From positions 1 to 39,768 of the forward strand of contig JAQBSZ010000038.1 in assembly GCA_027623555.1 (NCBI GenBank): a stretch of 39,768 nucleotides of DNA. Direction: 5' to 3'. A model generated the notes under the pieces. The model had not been told where the DNA came from, searched no databases, and saw only the letters and a list, made by a program, of their open reading frames with translations. Position numbers and translations under genes: made by a program. Each line of letters starts with the position of its first letter. Position 1 is the first letter of the stretch. Shown one piece after another: positions 9,681-17,578 of this stretch. The DNA is from Pseudomonadota bacterium. GTDB taxonomy: Bacteria; Pseudomonadota; Gammaproteobacteria; Pseudomonadales; Pseudohongiellaceae.

Positions 9681-10379
9681 ATGTTTAAGCGAACCTGTTT
9701 ACTGATAACAAGCACGATTGGCCTGTTCTCAATACCATTACTGGTATTCGGGCACGCGGGAAGCCTGGATCAAAATGGTGGCCATTATTATGGTCCCTCC
9801 TATCATTGCCACATGACCGCCTGTGAGATGCCGGATACATTTGACATTGGTCGCACCCGGCGAGATAGCCTATTCACGGATTATCGCGAAAGAGAAAAGT
9901 TCTTCAATGAAGACGATTGGATCTATGAGATCGATTTCGATGAAGACTGTCAGTCAACTCGCCAGGAAATGCTGATCCTGACCAGTCGCACGGAAGTAAG
10001 ATATACCAACCCTCGCAACTGCATAGTCCGCACTGGTGAATGGTTTGATGAGTACACGGGAGAATTATTTACCGTCGCTGTGCAGATCGATATCGATCAC
10101 GTCATTCCGCGCCTGTACGCGCATACGCACGGCGGAGACCGCTGGCCCCCAGATAAAAAAATCCTGTTCGCCAACGATCCTCTTAATATGATGCTCGTTG
10201 ATAAGGCTGAGATCCGCCGTAAGCGGGATCGCGGCCCCGATCGATACCTGCCCCGCGAAGAGTTTCAATGTGAATATGTAGCACTGTGGGATGCTCTGGC
10301 AGACAAATACGATTTACAACTTGAATCTCGAGACAAGAGCGCCATCGAGCTCGTAGAGAGGGATTGTCCGGAGCTATAA
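9681..10379 (+). CDS. Secreted HNH endonuclease-like protein
   Basis: A 232-aa protein with a Sec signal peptide (about 1-24). A His/Cys-rich segment, GHYYGPSYHCH (about 34-44), resembles the YHYH/Excalibur-like stretches often attached to exported nucleases. The nuclease core is near residues 137-170: DIDHVIPRLYAH, then NDPLNMMLVD. This matches the D-H/N/N pattern of HNH proteins in the GmrSD C-terminal (DUF1524-like) group. A role in extracellular or periplasmic DNA degradation or nutrient scavenging is inferred. It has a good ribosome site (GGGAGGAAAC before the ATG) and lies 42 nt after nadC, so it may be read through from nadC. A strong terminator follows. Confidence 0.78.
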   Translation: MFKRTCLLITSTIGLFSIPLLVFGHAGSLDQNGGHYYGPSYHCHMTACEMPDTFDIGRTRRDSLFTDYREREKFFNEDDWIYEIDFDEDCQSTRQEMLILTSRTEVRYTNPRNCIVRTGEWFDEYTGELFTVAVQIDIDHVIPRLYAHTHGGDRWPPDKKILFANDPLNMMLVDKAEIRRKRDRGPDRYLPREEFQCEYVALWDALADKYDLQLESRDKSAIELVERDCPEL

Positions 10380-10419
10380 CAGGAAATTATCGAATACTGC
10401 ACTTAAATCTATAGTCACA

Positions 10420-10448
10420 AAAAAAGCCGAACAAAGTTCGGCTTTTTT
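10420..10448. terminator. Bidirectional rho-independent terminator
   Basis: A 7-bp GC-rich stem GCCGAAC/GTTCGGC (10426-10432 and 10436-10442) with an AAA loop is flanked by an A run on the left and six T on the right. It can end transcription from both sides. It lies between the convergent HNH gene (plus) and cytochrome gene (minus). Confidence 0.93.
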
Positions 10449-10462
10449 GTTGAGTGCAACAA

Positions 10463-10855
10463 TCAGGGAGACAGGATATGAATCTGATCCATACCGTTGT
10501 CAGGATCCAGTTTCATATCGCCGGCCGGAAATCCATTTTCAGAAAGAATATAAGCGATAACATGCGTGTAATCATCCAACATGAGTGAGCCGGGATTGTC
10601 TGCAGGCATGGTGCCCATGATTGACTCCCACAGATACAGCAGTGGCTGGTTATTCCAGGATTTCAGGGTATCGCGATAGAACCGCATATTGTGGCAGGTC
10701 TTGCAGCTGGAATCGTAGACAACCTGGCCGGCGCTAACTTGAGCCTCGGTAAATACGCCATCATTAACAGTCTTGCTTTGTGCAAGAACCGTTTGTCCGG
10801 TTAATAATCCAATCAGTAAACTTGCGATACCGACCATTTTCACCGACTTTTTCAT
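10463..10855 (-). CDS. Small periplasmic c-type cytochrome
   Basis: A 130-aa protein with a Sec signal peptide (about 1-25, ending VLAQ) and one class I cytochrome c domain. Haem is attached at CKTCH (C51, C54, H55). The likely distal ligand is Met83, in an MPADNPG context, followed by the C-terminal helix (DDYTHVIAYILSENGFPAG) typical of this fold. It should carry electrons in the periplasm, but its partner is unknown: no oxidase or dehydrogenase gene is adjacent. It is monocistronic, with the shared terminator downstream and a 364-nt gap upstream. Confidence 0.88.
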   Translation of the reverse strand: MKKSVKMVGIASLLIGLLTGQTVLAQSKTVNDGVFTEAQVSAGQVVYDSSCKTCHNMRFYRDTLKSWNNQPLLYLWESIMGTMPADNPGSLMLDDYTHVIAYILSENGFPAGDMKLDPDNGMDQIHILSP

Positions 10856-11219
10856 GTCTCAGTCCTCTGCAGTAAAACTGTGCAAGCTGTTTTGCTGCCT
10901 TGTTTTGAATATCCAGAAATACCAGTTTGGTATTGCATCAAGTGTGCGCTACTTTCCCTCGCAGAATCCGGCGTAAACATAAACCACATCCATGGTTTTA
11001 GCAAGTCGCCGGCGCCGTAAGCTGTGTGAAATATGTAACTTTTTGTCATTTATATCAACTAGTTAATTTACGACTCTTAGTATAGACAGATTTAGATTAA
11101 CACTAGCTGAATTACCGGGAAGCTGGTTGGGTTTGTGACTTGATACAGCGTCAAGAATCGTTATACCCATTGAGAGGCCTCCCCTATAATGCGGCATGCT
11201 GTGAACACAGGAAGATGAA
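10856..11219. other. Intergenic region between divergent cytochrome and methyltransferase genes
   Basis: Non-coding, 364 nt, AT-rich in the middle. A plausible plus-strand promoter for the methyltransferase is TTATAC (11161-11166), 18 nt, TATAAT (11185-11190). A GAGGCCTC palindrome (11172-11179) lies inside the spacer. AGGAAG precedes the ATG. I saw no RNA gene or repeat. Confidence 0.5.
11161..11190 (+). promoter_or_regulatory. Putative sigma-70 promoter for methyltransferase gene
   Basis: A perfect TATAAT at 11185-11190 has a weak -35 (TTATAC, 11161-11166) 18 nt upstream. The spacer contains the palindrome GAGGCCTC. The transcript would begin about 20 nt before the start codon at 11220. 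Confidence 0.5.
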
Positions 11220-11849
11220 ATGGCTTTTGATGAAAAAACCGCCTCGCCTGAAGAACTCTTGGAGTTCTATATGGGCAAGTACAAGAATCCCAATCCAGTC
11301 GCGAAATGGTTGACTAATGGCTTCTTTCGCAGTGTCGAGAAGATGCTGAATGATCTGCCCAGGGATGCACGTATTCTTGAAGTAGGATGCGGCCCGGGTG
11401 TCTCCACCCGGCGCATCCTGGATATGCTGCAGGGGCAATACCTGGAAGCCTCAGAATTCGAACAGCGCCTGGTGGATCTGCATCTGCAGAAAGGTTTTCC
11501 AGTGACCCTTTCCCAGGAATCCGTCTATTCCATGCACCGCGCAGACAACGAATTTGACTGCGTGTTACTGTTGGAAGTGCTGGAACATCTGCAAGAAACT
11601 GAAACAGCACTGACTGAGATATTTCGAGTAGCAAGGCAAACGGCCATCATCTCCGTTCCAAACGAGCCCCTATGGCGAACCATGAATTTTTTACGCGGCA
11701 AATATTGGAGGGATTGGGGCAATACACCGGGGCATATTAACCACTTCTCGACGCAGGGCCTGGTCGATCTGGTGAGTAAATTCGGGGAGGTAGTTTCCGT
11801 ACAGAACCCCATTCCATGGACCATTGTCCGCGCCGAAGTGCGGCCCTGA
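11220..11849 (+). CDS. Class I SAM-dependent methyltransferase
   Basis: A 209-aa soluble methyltransferase. Motif I (ILEVGCGPG, about 52-60) binds S-adenosylmethionine, followed by an acidic end of strand 2 (ASEFE) and a motif-IV-like FDCVLLLEVLEHL, typical of the Methyltransf_11 type. The C-terminal PGHINHFS motif is common in family members found in glycan clusters. The substrate cannot be told from sequence. Neighbours (membrane protein, GT2, GT-C enzyme, pilin) suggest a lipid-linked sugar or glycan precursor. AGGAAG precedes the ATG. The next gene begins 4 nt after its stop, so the two are coupled. Confidence 0.88.
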   Translation: MAFDEKTASPEELLEFYMGKYKNPNPVAKWLTNGFFRSVEKMLNDLPRDARILEVGCGPGVSTRRILDMLQGQYLEASEFEQRLVDLHLQKGFPVTLSQESVYSMHRADNEFDCVLLLEVLEHLQETETALTEIFRVARQTAIISVPNEPLWRTMNFLRGKYWRDWGNTPGHINHFSTQGLVDLVSKFGEVVSVQNPIPWTIVRAEVRP

Positions 11850-11853
11850 ACAG

Positions 11854-12810
11854 ATGGCAGATACAACCGCGCGTAACAGTTTCATCAAGGCACTTTTTAT
11901 AGCCGCGCTAGCTGTTTGCCTGTGCCTGGCGGCGCTATTCGTGATCAATTCTTATGCTTCGATCGATGTTGAAGTATTCATCGATAATCGACTGTTGATT
12001 CCCGCTGTAGTTATTCAGGTCATCGCCATCTTGCTGTTCATACAGGCTTGGAAGTTCCTACTTTCGGCGCAGGGGGAGTTTCAATACAGCTTTCTGGAGT
12101 CAACCTCACACATCGGCGTAACCCTGATGGGCAAATATCTGCCCGGCAAGATCTGGGGACTGGTAGGCAGAGCCTTTCTACTCATCCGGCGCGGGCATAG
12201 CAAGAGTGATGCTGTTAATCTGCTGATCGCTGATCAGTTTCTGACTTTCTATTCTGGAATTGGAGTTGGAACCATCGCCCTACTCGCTTATTTCAATCCG
12301 CTGGCGTCGATTGCCTTGCTGCTAGTTACAATTGTTTCAGCGCCTTTCGTCATCGGTTCTTATGACGCAATCATTCAAAAGATCCTCGACTGGAGCAAGT
12401 TGTTTCTGCACAGACTATCTGAGTCAGTAGACCCACAAGTCACTACGATAGACAAGAAATCAATCTGCATGAGCCTGATTGCCTATGTGCTGCACTGGAT
12501 ATTGATAGCCCTGGTTTTATGTCTGCTTTTTTATCCCCTGCTCGCAGCAGAGCCGTTTCAAAACAGCCTGCTGCTGATGGCCGCAATTCCTCTGGCCATG
12601 TTATCGGGATTTATCGCGTTGTGGGCGCCTGGAGGTATTGGCGTTAGAGAGGGCGTAATCGTGCTCATACTTACGCTCAATCTTACGGTGGATGTAGCCC
12701 TTAGCATTGCAATTTCTTATCGGCTGATCTGCGTCCTCAACGATTTAAGTACTGGAAGTGCGACGCTTTACTATTTCTCTAGAATCGATCCATCTTTGCT
12801 CGAAGAGTAA
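11854..12810 (+). CDS. LPG synthase TM-domain-like (UPF0104) membrane protein
   Basis: A 318-aa polytopic membrane protein with about eight hydrophobic segments. The GVTLMGKYLPGKIWG element, the LIADQFLTFYSGIG segment, and the late LSGFIALWAPGGIGVREGVIVL motif are typical of the lysylphosphatidylglycerol synthase transmembrane / UPF0104 (AglD-like) family. It has no C-terminal aminoacyl-transferase domain. Stand-alone members commonly sit with polyprenyl-sugar glycosyltransferases, and lipid or lipid-sugar translocation has been proposed for some. ATG 11854 is preferred; a TTG at 11824 would overlap the methyltransferase by 26 nt. The gene ends only 5 nt from the convergent GT2 gene. Confidence 0.8.
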   Translation: MADTTARNSFIKALFIAALAVCLCLAALFVINSYASIDVEVFIDNRLLIPAVVIQVIAILLFIQAWKFLLSAQGEFQYSFLESTSHIGVTLMGKYLPGKIWGLVGRAFLLIRRGHSKSDAVNLLIADQFLTFYSGIGVGTIALLAYFNPLASIALLLVTIVSAPFVIGSYDAIIQKILDWSKLFLHRLSESVDPQVTTIDKKSICMSLIAYVLHWILIALVLCLLFYPLLAAEPFQNSLLLMAAIPLAMLSGFIALWAPGGIGVREGVIVLILTLNLTVDVALSIAISYRLICVLNDLSTGSATLYYFSRIDPSLLEE

Positions 12811-12815
12811 TTCAT

Positions 12816-13673
12816 TTACCTGGTGTCGCTGTCTTTGTACATCAGAGCAGTTACCTGTTCAGACACCAATCCAATCAGAAACACCAGAACTGCTGTCATA
12901 AACAGGACGGCACTCATATTGGTGAACCTGCCTTCAGTAAGATAAGTGTACAGATAGTAGGCTACCCCCGTTGCCAAAAAACCGGCAGAAGTTGGCAGAA
13001 ATATTTTGAGAGGAGAATAGAGTGAACCAACCTTGAAGATAATAACCAGGAATCTGATGCCATCTTTAAGAAGAGATATGTGGCTCTCTCCCAGCCGTGT
13101 CTCGGTCTCAATAGGTACATAGCCAACTGAATAGCCGGCCCGGAAAAACGCCATGGTACAGGTGGTCGGGTAGGAGAATCCATTCGGCAACAGAAACAGA
13201 AATTCCCGGAATTTATCAGCCCTGACAGCACGAAATCCCGATGTCAGGTCCAGAATCTTGTGCCCGGTTATTGTGGAAGCGAGAGTATTATAGATAGAGT
13301 TGGCTATTGCACGATAGGAATCTGCCTGGGATTGCTTGTTGCGCGCACCCACTACCATGTCATAGCCGCTATTCAGCTCTTCCAGCAAGCGCGGAATATC
13401 TTCTGGCTTGTGCTGTCCGTCTCCATCCAGAAAGACAATAATATCCCCACTCGCAGCCTTGGCGCCGGTTTTTATCGCCGCCCCATTGCCCTTGCTATAA
13501 GGGTGAGTGATGACGATTACACCGTTTGCCTTACAGACCTTTTCAGTATCATCTGTCGAGCCGTCATTCACCACGATGCACTCGGCATCACCGATGGCTG
13601 CTTTCAATCGGGGCAGGAACTGCTCCAGGTTCTGAGCTTCATTCTTCGCTGGTATAACGATCGATAGTTTCAT
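12816..13673 (-). CDS. GT2 family polyprenyl-phosphate glycosyltransferase (DPM1-like)
   Basis: A 285-aa GT-A fold transferase: VIPAKNEAQNLE at the N-terminus, NDGST (36-40), and the metal/nucleotide-binding DGDGQH (83-88), followed by VVGAR. A C-terminal pair of membrane helices (about 225-275) anchors it. This is the arrangement of dolichol/undecaprenyl-phosphate sugar synthases such as DPM1-like proteins. It would place a sugar from a nucleotide sugar onto undecaprenyl phosphate on the cytoplasmic face. It lies 25 nt downstream of the GT-C/TPR gene on the same strand, which would use such a lipid-linked sugar as donor. That link is inferred. Confidence 0.87.
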   Translation of the reverse strand: MKLSIVIPAKNEAQNLEQFLPRLKAAIGDAECIVVNDGSTDDTEKVCKANGVIVITHPYSKGNGAAIKTGAKAASGDIIVFLDGDGQHKPEDIPRLLEELNSGYDMVVGARNKQSQADSYRAIANSIYNTLASTITGHKILDLTSGFRAVRADKFREFLFLLPNGFSYPTTCTMAFFRAGYSVGYVPIETETRLGESHISLLKDGIRFLVIIFKVGSLYSPLKIFLPTSAGFLATGVAYYLYTYLTEGRFTNMSAVLFMTAVLVFLIGLVSEQVTALMYKDSDTR

Positions 13674-13698
13674 CTTGGAAGTACTCGCTGCCCCTCGT

Positions 13699-15639
13699 TC
13701 AGTTAGCGCTATTCAATCTGTAAAAATCCTGTTCCAGTCGACTGATCTCGTCCACTACTGAGGGAATAAACGGAATTCGCGAGTTGTCAGCCATCTTTGC
13801 CCGCTCTAAAAATACTAGGGCGTCGCTGTAATTGCCAGCAGATGCAGACATTATTGCCTGACGAATTGGAATTTGTGGCACTGGATTGAGTTCGAAAGCT
13901 CGGGTTAGATTAATCAGGGCCTGATCCAGATTTCCGAAGTAGACATGTAAATCTGAGAAATAGAAATAGTAAGCCGCTCTTCTGGGCACCGATATTGAAA
14001 ACTCACCGATGCGGTTAAACAGGTTCACCAGTGTTTGCTGGTCCGGATATTCACACTTCTCAGTCAACAAATTTTCCAGCAGAATTCTAAGGTGCAGGCT
14101 AATATTGTCCCGGTAGTATTCCAGGAGAGGATTGTCAGTAATCTCCGCAAGGGTACGAGGAGACTCCAGACCGAACTCGCAGGCATGATTCCATTGGTAC
14201 AGCAGTATTGTAACCTCATTGGGATAATGGTTCTGCGCTAGGGTCAACCGCTGCATAGCTAATTCTGGTAAATTGACGGAACGCAGGTAATCTGAATACG
14301 TAACCTGGGCACGAATAGAAGTGGGACGTTCTTCAGCCCAATACGAGTAAAGCACAGCCGCCTCGCTCCATAACGTTGTCAAACTCCAGGTTGACCAGAC
14401 AGCCAGCAAGACTATTCCTGCGGTAAGAATCTGCGCCGATTGCTTAACCTGCTCGGAAAATTCCGATGACAACAGGCGCCGTAAATACCAGGCCAGTGCG
14501 AACAAGGGTCCCACCATCGCCAGGTAATTTCTATGCTCAAAGTAGAGTTCCAGTGGAATATAGCTCGACTCCAGCACGTGCATGGTAAAGAACCAGAACA
14601 CGGCGAAGCTATATACAGCCTGTTTTCGTCGCAAGTAGATAGCACTACCCAGTAGTGCAGCGATCAGAGTAACGGCGAGCAAAGTTGACAATGGCTCGAA
14701 CAGACTTCTCGACACCGTGAAATCATCATGAAAGAGCCCGTTCCCATAGGCGGTCGGTACAAATATTTTCCACAGATAGATAGACAAGGCACGGGTTTCC
14801 GTGAGCAGCCGTTCCCAGAGATTGAAGTCCCTCGTGTCGTATAGGGCCATGCTGTCGGCTGCGCCGAATGCCAGGTAGAAGAGCACCAGCAGCAGAGGCA
14901 ACAACACGCCAACTCGATACCAGAGCCTGTGCAAGCCCCGCAGCGCTAATTCCCGGAAAAACAGTACTTCCATGAGTACGATCAGAACTAGGAGCAGCGC
15001 ACCGTTCTCCTTGCTGAGTACCGACAGCAATCCCAGTGGAAACAGACTACAACAGAAAAGAAGTGTAGCTTGATTGGGACTGGTGTCCCGCAGCCGACGA
15101 GCGCCGAGGTAGCACACGAGAGCCAGGGTGGCGAACAAGGTCATCAGTTGAGTCATGCGCTGCACCACGTACAGTGTGGTGCTGGTATTTAAGGGGTGAA
15201 GCAGCCACAAACCTGACACCAGTATTGCCACCTGAGCGCTGTGAGTTCTGGAGAGCCGTAGGTGCTGTGCCAGCAAAAAGCTGAACCAGCAGATGCTCAG
15301 TCCACACAGGCTGTGGATCATGAGATTGGTGTATTTGAGCGCAGCCACCCTGGGCGGCCAATCCTGGGCATCGATCAGAAAAGAAAGCATGGCTACCGGG
15401 CGCCCCGTGGGGCCAGAGTTGTTCCCGAAGACAAAAGCCCGCCATGTTTCAAAATTGCTGATACCGCCGTTTTCCCCCAACGGCCTGAGGTTGGAAAGAT
15501 CATCGAGCAACAGCGGCCCAGTTAGACCGGGCCAGTAAAGGAACAGGGTGAGTAGTATCAAAGCTACTAAACCGAGGCAGTAACCGAGTTCAGCGCGGCT
15601 GGAGTGGCGGAAGAAGCCGGAATCTTGCTGTTTTTCCAT
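13699..15639 (-). CDS. TMTC-like GT-C membrane glycosyltransferase with C-terminal TPRs
   Basis: A protein of about 646 aa with roughly ten or more membrane helices in the first 430 residues and a soluble C-terminal part with TPR-like helical repeats (about 520-630). The first periplasmic loop carries GPLLLDDLSNL (Asp46-Asp47), the acidic site of GT-C enzymes. It is followed by GRPVAMLSFLID and LLHPLNTSTTLYVVQRM, which resemble the eukaryotic/bacterial TMTC O-mannosyltransferase pattern. It is predicted to move a polyprenyl-linked sugar to a protein in the periplasm. It stands divergent to pilA, so the pilin is a candidate acceptor. The ATG at 15639 is chosen because it directly precedes the first helix. 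An upstream start at 15717 would add 26 residues. Confidence 0.7.
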   Translation of the reverse strand: MEKQQDSGFFRHSSRAELGYCLGLVALILLTLFLYWPGLTGPLLLDDLSNLRPLGENGGISNFETWRAFVFGNNSGPTGRPVAMLSFLIDAQDWPPRVAALKYTNLMIHSLCGLSICWFSFLLAQHLRLSRTHSAQVAILVSGLWLLHPLNTSTTLYVVQRMTQLMTLFATLALVCYLGARRLRDTSPNQATLLFCCSLFPLGLLSVLSKENGALLLVLIVLMEVLFFRELALRGLHRLWYRVGVLLPLLLVLFYLAFGAADSMALYDTRDFNLWERLLTETRALSIYLWKIFVPTAYGNGLFHDDFTVSRSLFEPLSTLLAVTLIAALLGSAIYLRRKQAVYSFAVFWFFTMHVLESSYIPLELYFEHRNYLAMVGPLFALAWYLRRLLSSEFSEQVKQSAQILTAGIVLLAVWSTWSLTTLWSEAAVLYSYWAEERPTSIRAQVTYSDYLRSVNLPELAMQRLTLAQNHYPNEVTILLYQWNHACEFGLESPRTLAEITDNPLLEYYRDNISLHLRILLENLLTEKCEYPDQQTLVNLFNRIGEFSISVPRRAAYYFYFSDLHVYFGNLDQALINLTRAFELNPVPQIPIRQAIMSASAGNYSDALVFLERAKMADNSRIPFIPSVVDEISRLEQDFYRLNSAN

Positions 15640-15739
15640 CTTTGATTTAGCGGCTCTCAGGCATGAATCCGTAGTATAGCTGGCCGGGCAGCCACAAAGT
15701 GGTCCTGACAACGTCATTACGGCAAAGATTGCTGTTTAC

Positions 15740-15768
15740 TGACAATTAGTGTCACTAAGTACCCTGTC
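15740..15768. promoter_or_regulatory. Candidate PilR-type sites upstream of pilA
   Basis: TGTC occurs at 15750-15753 and 15765-15768, and as its complement in TGACA at 15740-15744, about 120-150 nt before the expected pilA transcript start. In Pseudomonas PilR binds short TGTC-containing repeats at similar distances. The AT-rich stretch to 15862 could bend by IHF. The sites are short, so this is suggestive only. Confidence 0.35.
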
Positions 15769-15862
15769 AAGCACAGGAAATTCTCGACGGGTAATTACTG
15801 AAAATTCCTACAGATAAATATATTTCTTCATAAATATCAATAAGTTAAAAATTTTATAAAAG

Positions 15863-15880
15863 TTGGCACGGTAAGTGAAT
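15863..15880 (+). promoter_or_regulatory. Putative sigma-54 promoter of pilA
   Basis: TTGGCACG at 15863-15870 is a full -24 element. The -12 element at the right spacing reads GTGA instead of TTGC, so it is imperfect. Type IV pilin genes in Pseudomonas are driven by sigma-54 with PilR, which makes this the best promoter candidate. It gives a leader of roughly 75 nt. Confidence 0.5.
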
Positions 15881-15962
15881 GTATACATGGCAACCGTGCA
15901 TGATTAAACGGATGAAGAATTACTAAGCAAACTGACTGAATTACTTAACTGGAGATAGACAA

Positions 15963-16361
15963 ATGAAGAAAGTGCAAAAAGGTTTTACTCTTATCGAACT
16001 GATGATCGTAGTGGCGATTATCGGCATCCTGGCCGCTGTAGCTCTGCCTGCATATCAGAACTACTCTAACCGTGCTGCGTTCTCAGAACTGGTACTGGCC
16101 ATAACTCCTCTCAAGACTGCTGTTGAGTTGGCTATCCAGACTCGTGCCCCTGCGAACACTGCCGCTCTTGACTCCGGTGTCCTGGGTATCCCGGCAGCAG
16201 TTGTGGCGGCTGCAACTACTCACGGTTCTTCCGTGGCTAACGGTGTAATGACTATGACCTGGCAGGCCGACGGCTCCGCAATGGCCGGTATTACTTACAT
16301 TCTGACTGCCGGCGGTGTTACTCCTCCTGTCCAGTGGGCCGGTAATCATCCCCAAAATTAA
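15963..16361 (+). CDS. pilA: Type IV major pilin PilA, 3' end remodelled by IS insertion
   Basis: A type IVa prepilin of 132 aa. The short leader MKKVQKG is cut before Phe8. The mature N-terminus [25 protein letters not shown], with Glu12 (Glu5 of the mature form), is canonical for PilD cleavage and assembly. GGAG precedes the ATG. The C-terminus is odd: after ...PPVQWA it ends in GNHPQN, and the stop codon (16359-16361) lies inside or at the end of the IS3 element. There is no cysteine anywhere, whereas pilins of this type usually end in a disulfide-bonded D-loop. The pilin is therefore either truncated by the IS or an unusual Cys-less form. No pilBCD genes follow; the mobile island does. 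Confidence 0.93.
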   Translation: MKKVQKGFTLIELMIVVAIIGILAAVALPAYQNYSNRAAFSELVLAITPLKTAVELAIQTRAPANTAALDSGVLGIPAAVVAAATTHGSSVANGVMTMTWQADGSAMAGITYILTAGGVTPPVQWAGNHPQN

Positions 16362-16411
16362 CTGACATCTAAAGTAGAATTTTCTCATAATAGGGCTAGA
16401 GGATATTCTGC

Positions 16412-16678
16412 ATGAAAAAATCACGATTTAGCGACAGTCAGATACTGGCGATACTGAAACAAGCCGAGTCAGGCACACCGGTAGCTAACCTGTGCCGAGA
16501 ACACGGCATGAGTAACGCCTGCTTTTACCAATGGCGGTCTAAGTTCGGTGGCATGGATGCGTCGATGATGAAACGGTTAAAGGAATTGGAGGACGAGAAT
16601 CGACGGCTTAAGAAGATGTATGCCGACGAGCGTCTCAAGGCTGAAATGGTCCAGGAGGCACTGGCAAAAAAGTGGTGA
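16412..16678 (+). CDS. IS3-family transposase OrfA (HTH)
   Basis: An 88-aa protein with a helix-turn-helix of the transposase_8 type ([16 protein letters not shown], then [21 protein letters not shown]) and a C-terminal leucine-zipper-like helix ([20 protein letters not shown]). It binds the element ends. The pattern is that of the IS407 subgroup. A slippery A_AAA_AAG heptamer at 16666-16672, just before its TGA, allows a -1 shift into orfB to give the OrfAB transposase. Confidence 0.93.
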   Translation: MKKSRFSDSQILAILKQAESGTPVANLCREHGMSNACFYQWRSKFGGMDASMMKRLKELEDENRRLKKMYADERLKAEMVQEALAKKW

Positions 16679-16703
16679 GGCCATCTCGGCGCAAGGAGAT
16701 GGC
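16666..16703 (+). other. Programmed -1 frameshift signal (slippery site plus hairpin)
   Basis: A_AAA_AAG at 16666-16672 is in the correct zero frame of orfA. Seven nt later an 8-bp perfect stem GCCATCTC/GAGATGGC (16680-16687 and 16696-16703, 8-nt loop) begins. This is the classic IS3-type stimulator. Shifting back one base joins orfA to orfB. Confidence 0.88.
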
Positions 16704-17496
16704 TCAGCAGGCGTTGTCTGCGTATGGAGCGAGTATACGCTTGGTGTGTTTGGCCTTTGGCATCAGCGAAACCTGCTACCGGTACCAGCCCATACTATCT
16801 GACGAAAACGCCGAGATTGCGGACTGGTTAATCCGTCTGACTCACAACCAGAAGGATTGGGGGTTTGGTCTGTGCCGTGATTATCTACGTAACGTCAAAC
16901 GCTTCGAATGGAACCACAAGCGCATCCGCCGGATTTACTGCGAGTTGGAGCTAAATTTGCGAATAAAGCCGAGACGGCGAATCGAACGAGAGAAGCCGGT
17001 ACCGCTGGTTGTTCCTGACGCACCCAACGAAGTTTGGTCAATGGATTTTATGCATGACCAATTAAGCGATAGTCGAACGATCAGGCTTTTTAATGTATTA
17101 GATGATTTTAATCGTGAAGGCTTAGGCATTGAAGTGGACTTTTCACTGCCAGCGGTACGTGTTATCCGCGCACTGGATCGCATCATCGAAGAGCGAGGTA
17201 AACCTGAGCGACTGCGATGTGACAATGGGCCGGAATTTATCAGCCAGGATTTGAAAGCGTGGGCAGAGAAGCGCGATATCCAGCTTGAATTTATCCAGCC
17301 TGGTAATCCACAACAGAACGCTTATGTCGAACGTTACAATCGAACCGTGCGTTATAGTTGGTTAAGCCAATACATGTTTGACTCGATTCAGGAAGTTCAG
17401 GATTATGCCACACAATGGCTTTGGTTCTACAATAATGAACGACCTAACAAGGCTAATGGTGGCTTTCCACCGAAACAAATGCTGAAGGCAGCATGA
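16672..17496 (+). CDS. IS3-family transposase OrfB (DDE catalytic part)
   Basis: A 274-aa catalytic part made mainly as an OrfAB fusion by -1 frameshifting. After an HTH_21-like N-terminal part (about 45-100) comes an rve integrase core with Asp125 (VWSMDFMHD), Asp184 (LRCDNGPEF) and Glu220 (AYVERYNRT). The last two are 35 residues apart, the full DD(35)E triad. The frame is open to the natural C-terminal motif ([17 protein letters not shown]), so the enzyme is probably active. It overlaps orfA by 7 nt in the -1 frame. Confidence 0.93.
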   Translation: MVRPSRRKEMAQQALSAYGASIRLVCLAFGISETCYRYQPILSDENAEIADWLIRLTHNQKDWGFGLCRDYLRNVKRFEWNHKRIRRIYCELELNLRIKPRRRIEREKPVPLVVPDAPNEVWSMDFMHDQLSDSRTIRLFNVLDDFNREGLGIEVDFSLPAVRVIRALDRIIEERGKPERLRCDNGPEFISQDLKAWAEKRDIQLEFIQPGNPQQNAYVERYNRTVRYSWLSQYMFDSIQEVQDYATQWLWFYNNERPNKANGGFPPKQMLKAA

Positions 17497-17578
17497 CTTC
17501 TACTTTTGAAACTAGTTAAAAAAGGGATGATTACCCTTCTTCATCCCGGTTGCGGCTTGCGTCGACCAAAACCCACAA

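Larger units (their letters stand above)
16358..17519 (+). mobile_element. IS3-family insertion sequence (IS407-like by OrfA)
   Basis: The two-frame transposase (orfA, orfB) is bounded by imperfect 22-bp inverted repeats at 16358-16379 and 17498-17519 (17 of 22 match), flanked by AAAA on each side (16354-16357, 17520-17523), a possible 4-bp target duplication. Immediately outside, GGTAATCATCCC (16341-16352) and its exact complement (17524-17535) form a 12-bp inverted repeat. Either the element jumped into the loop of a palindrome, or its true ends are 16341 and 17535 with 38-39-bp repeats. The element looks intact. Confidence 0.8.
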
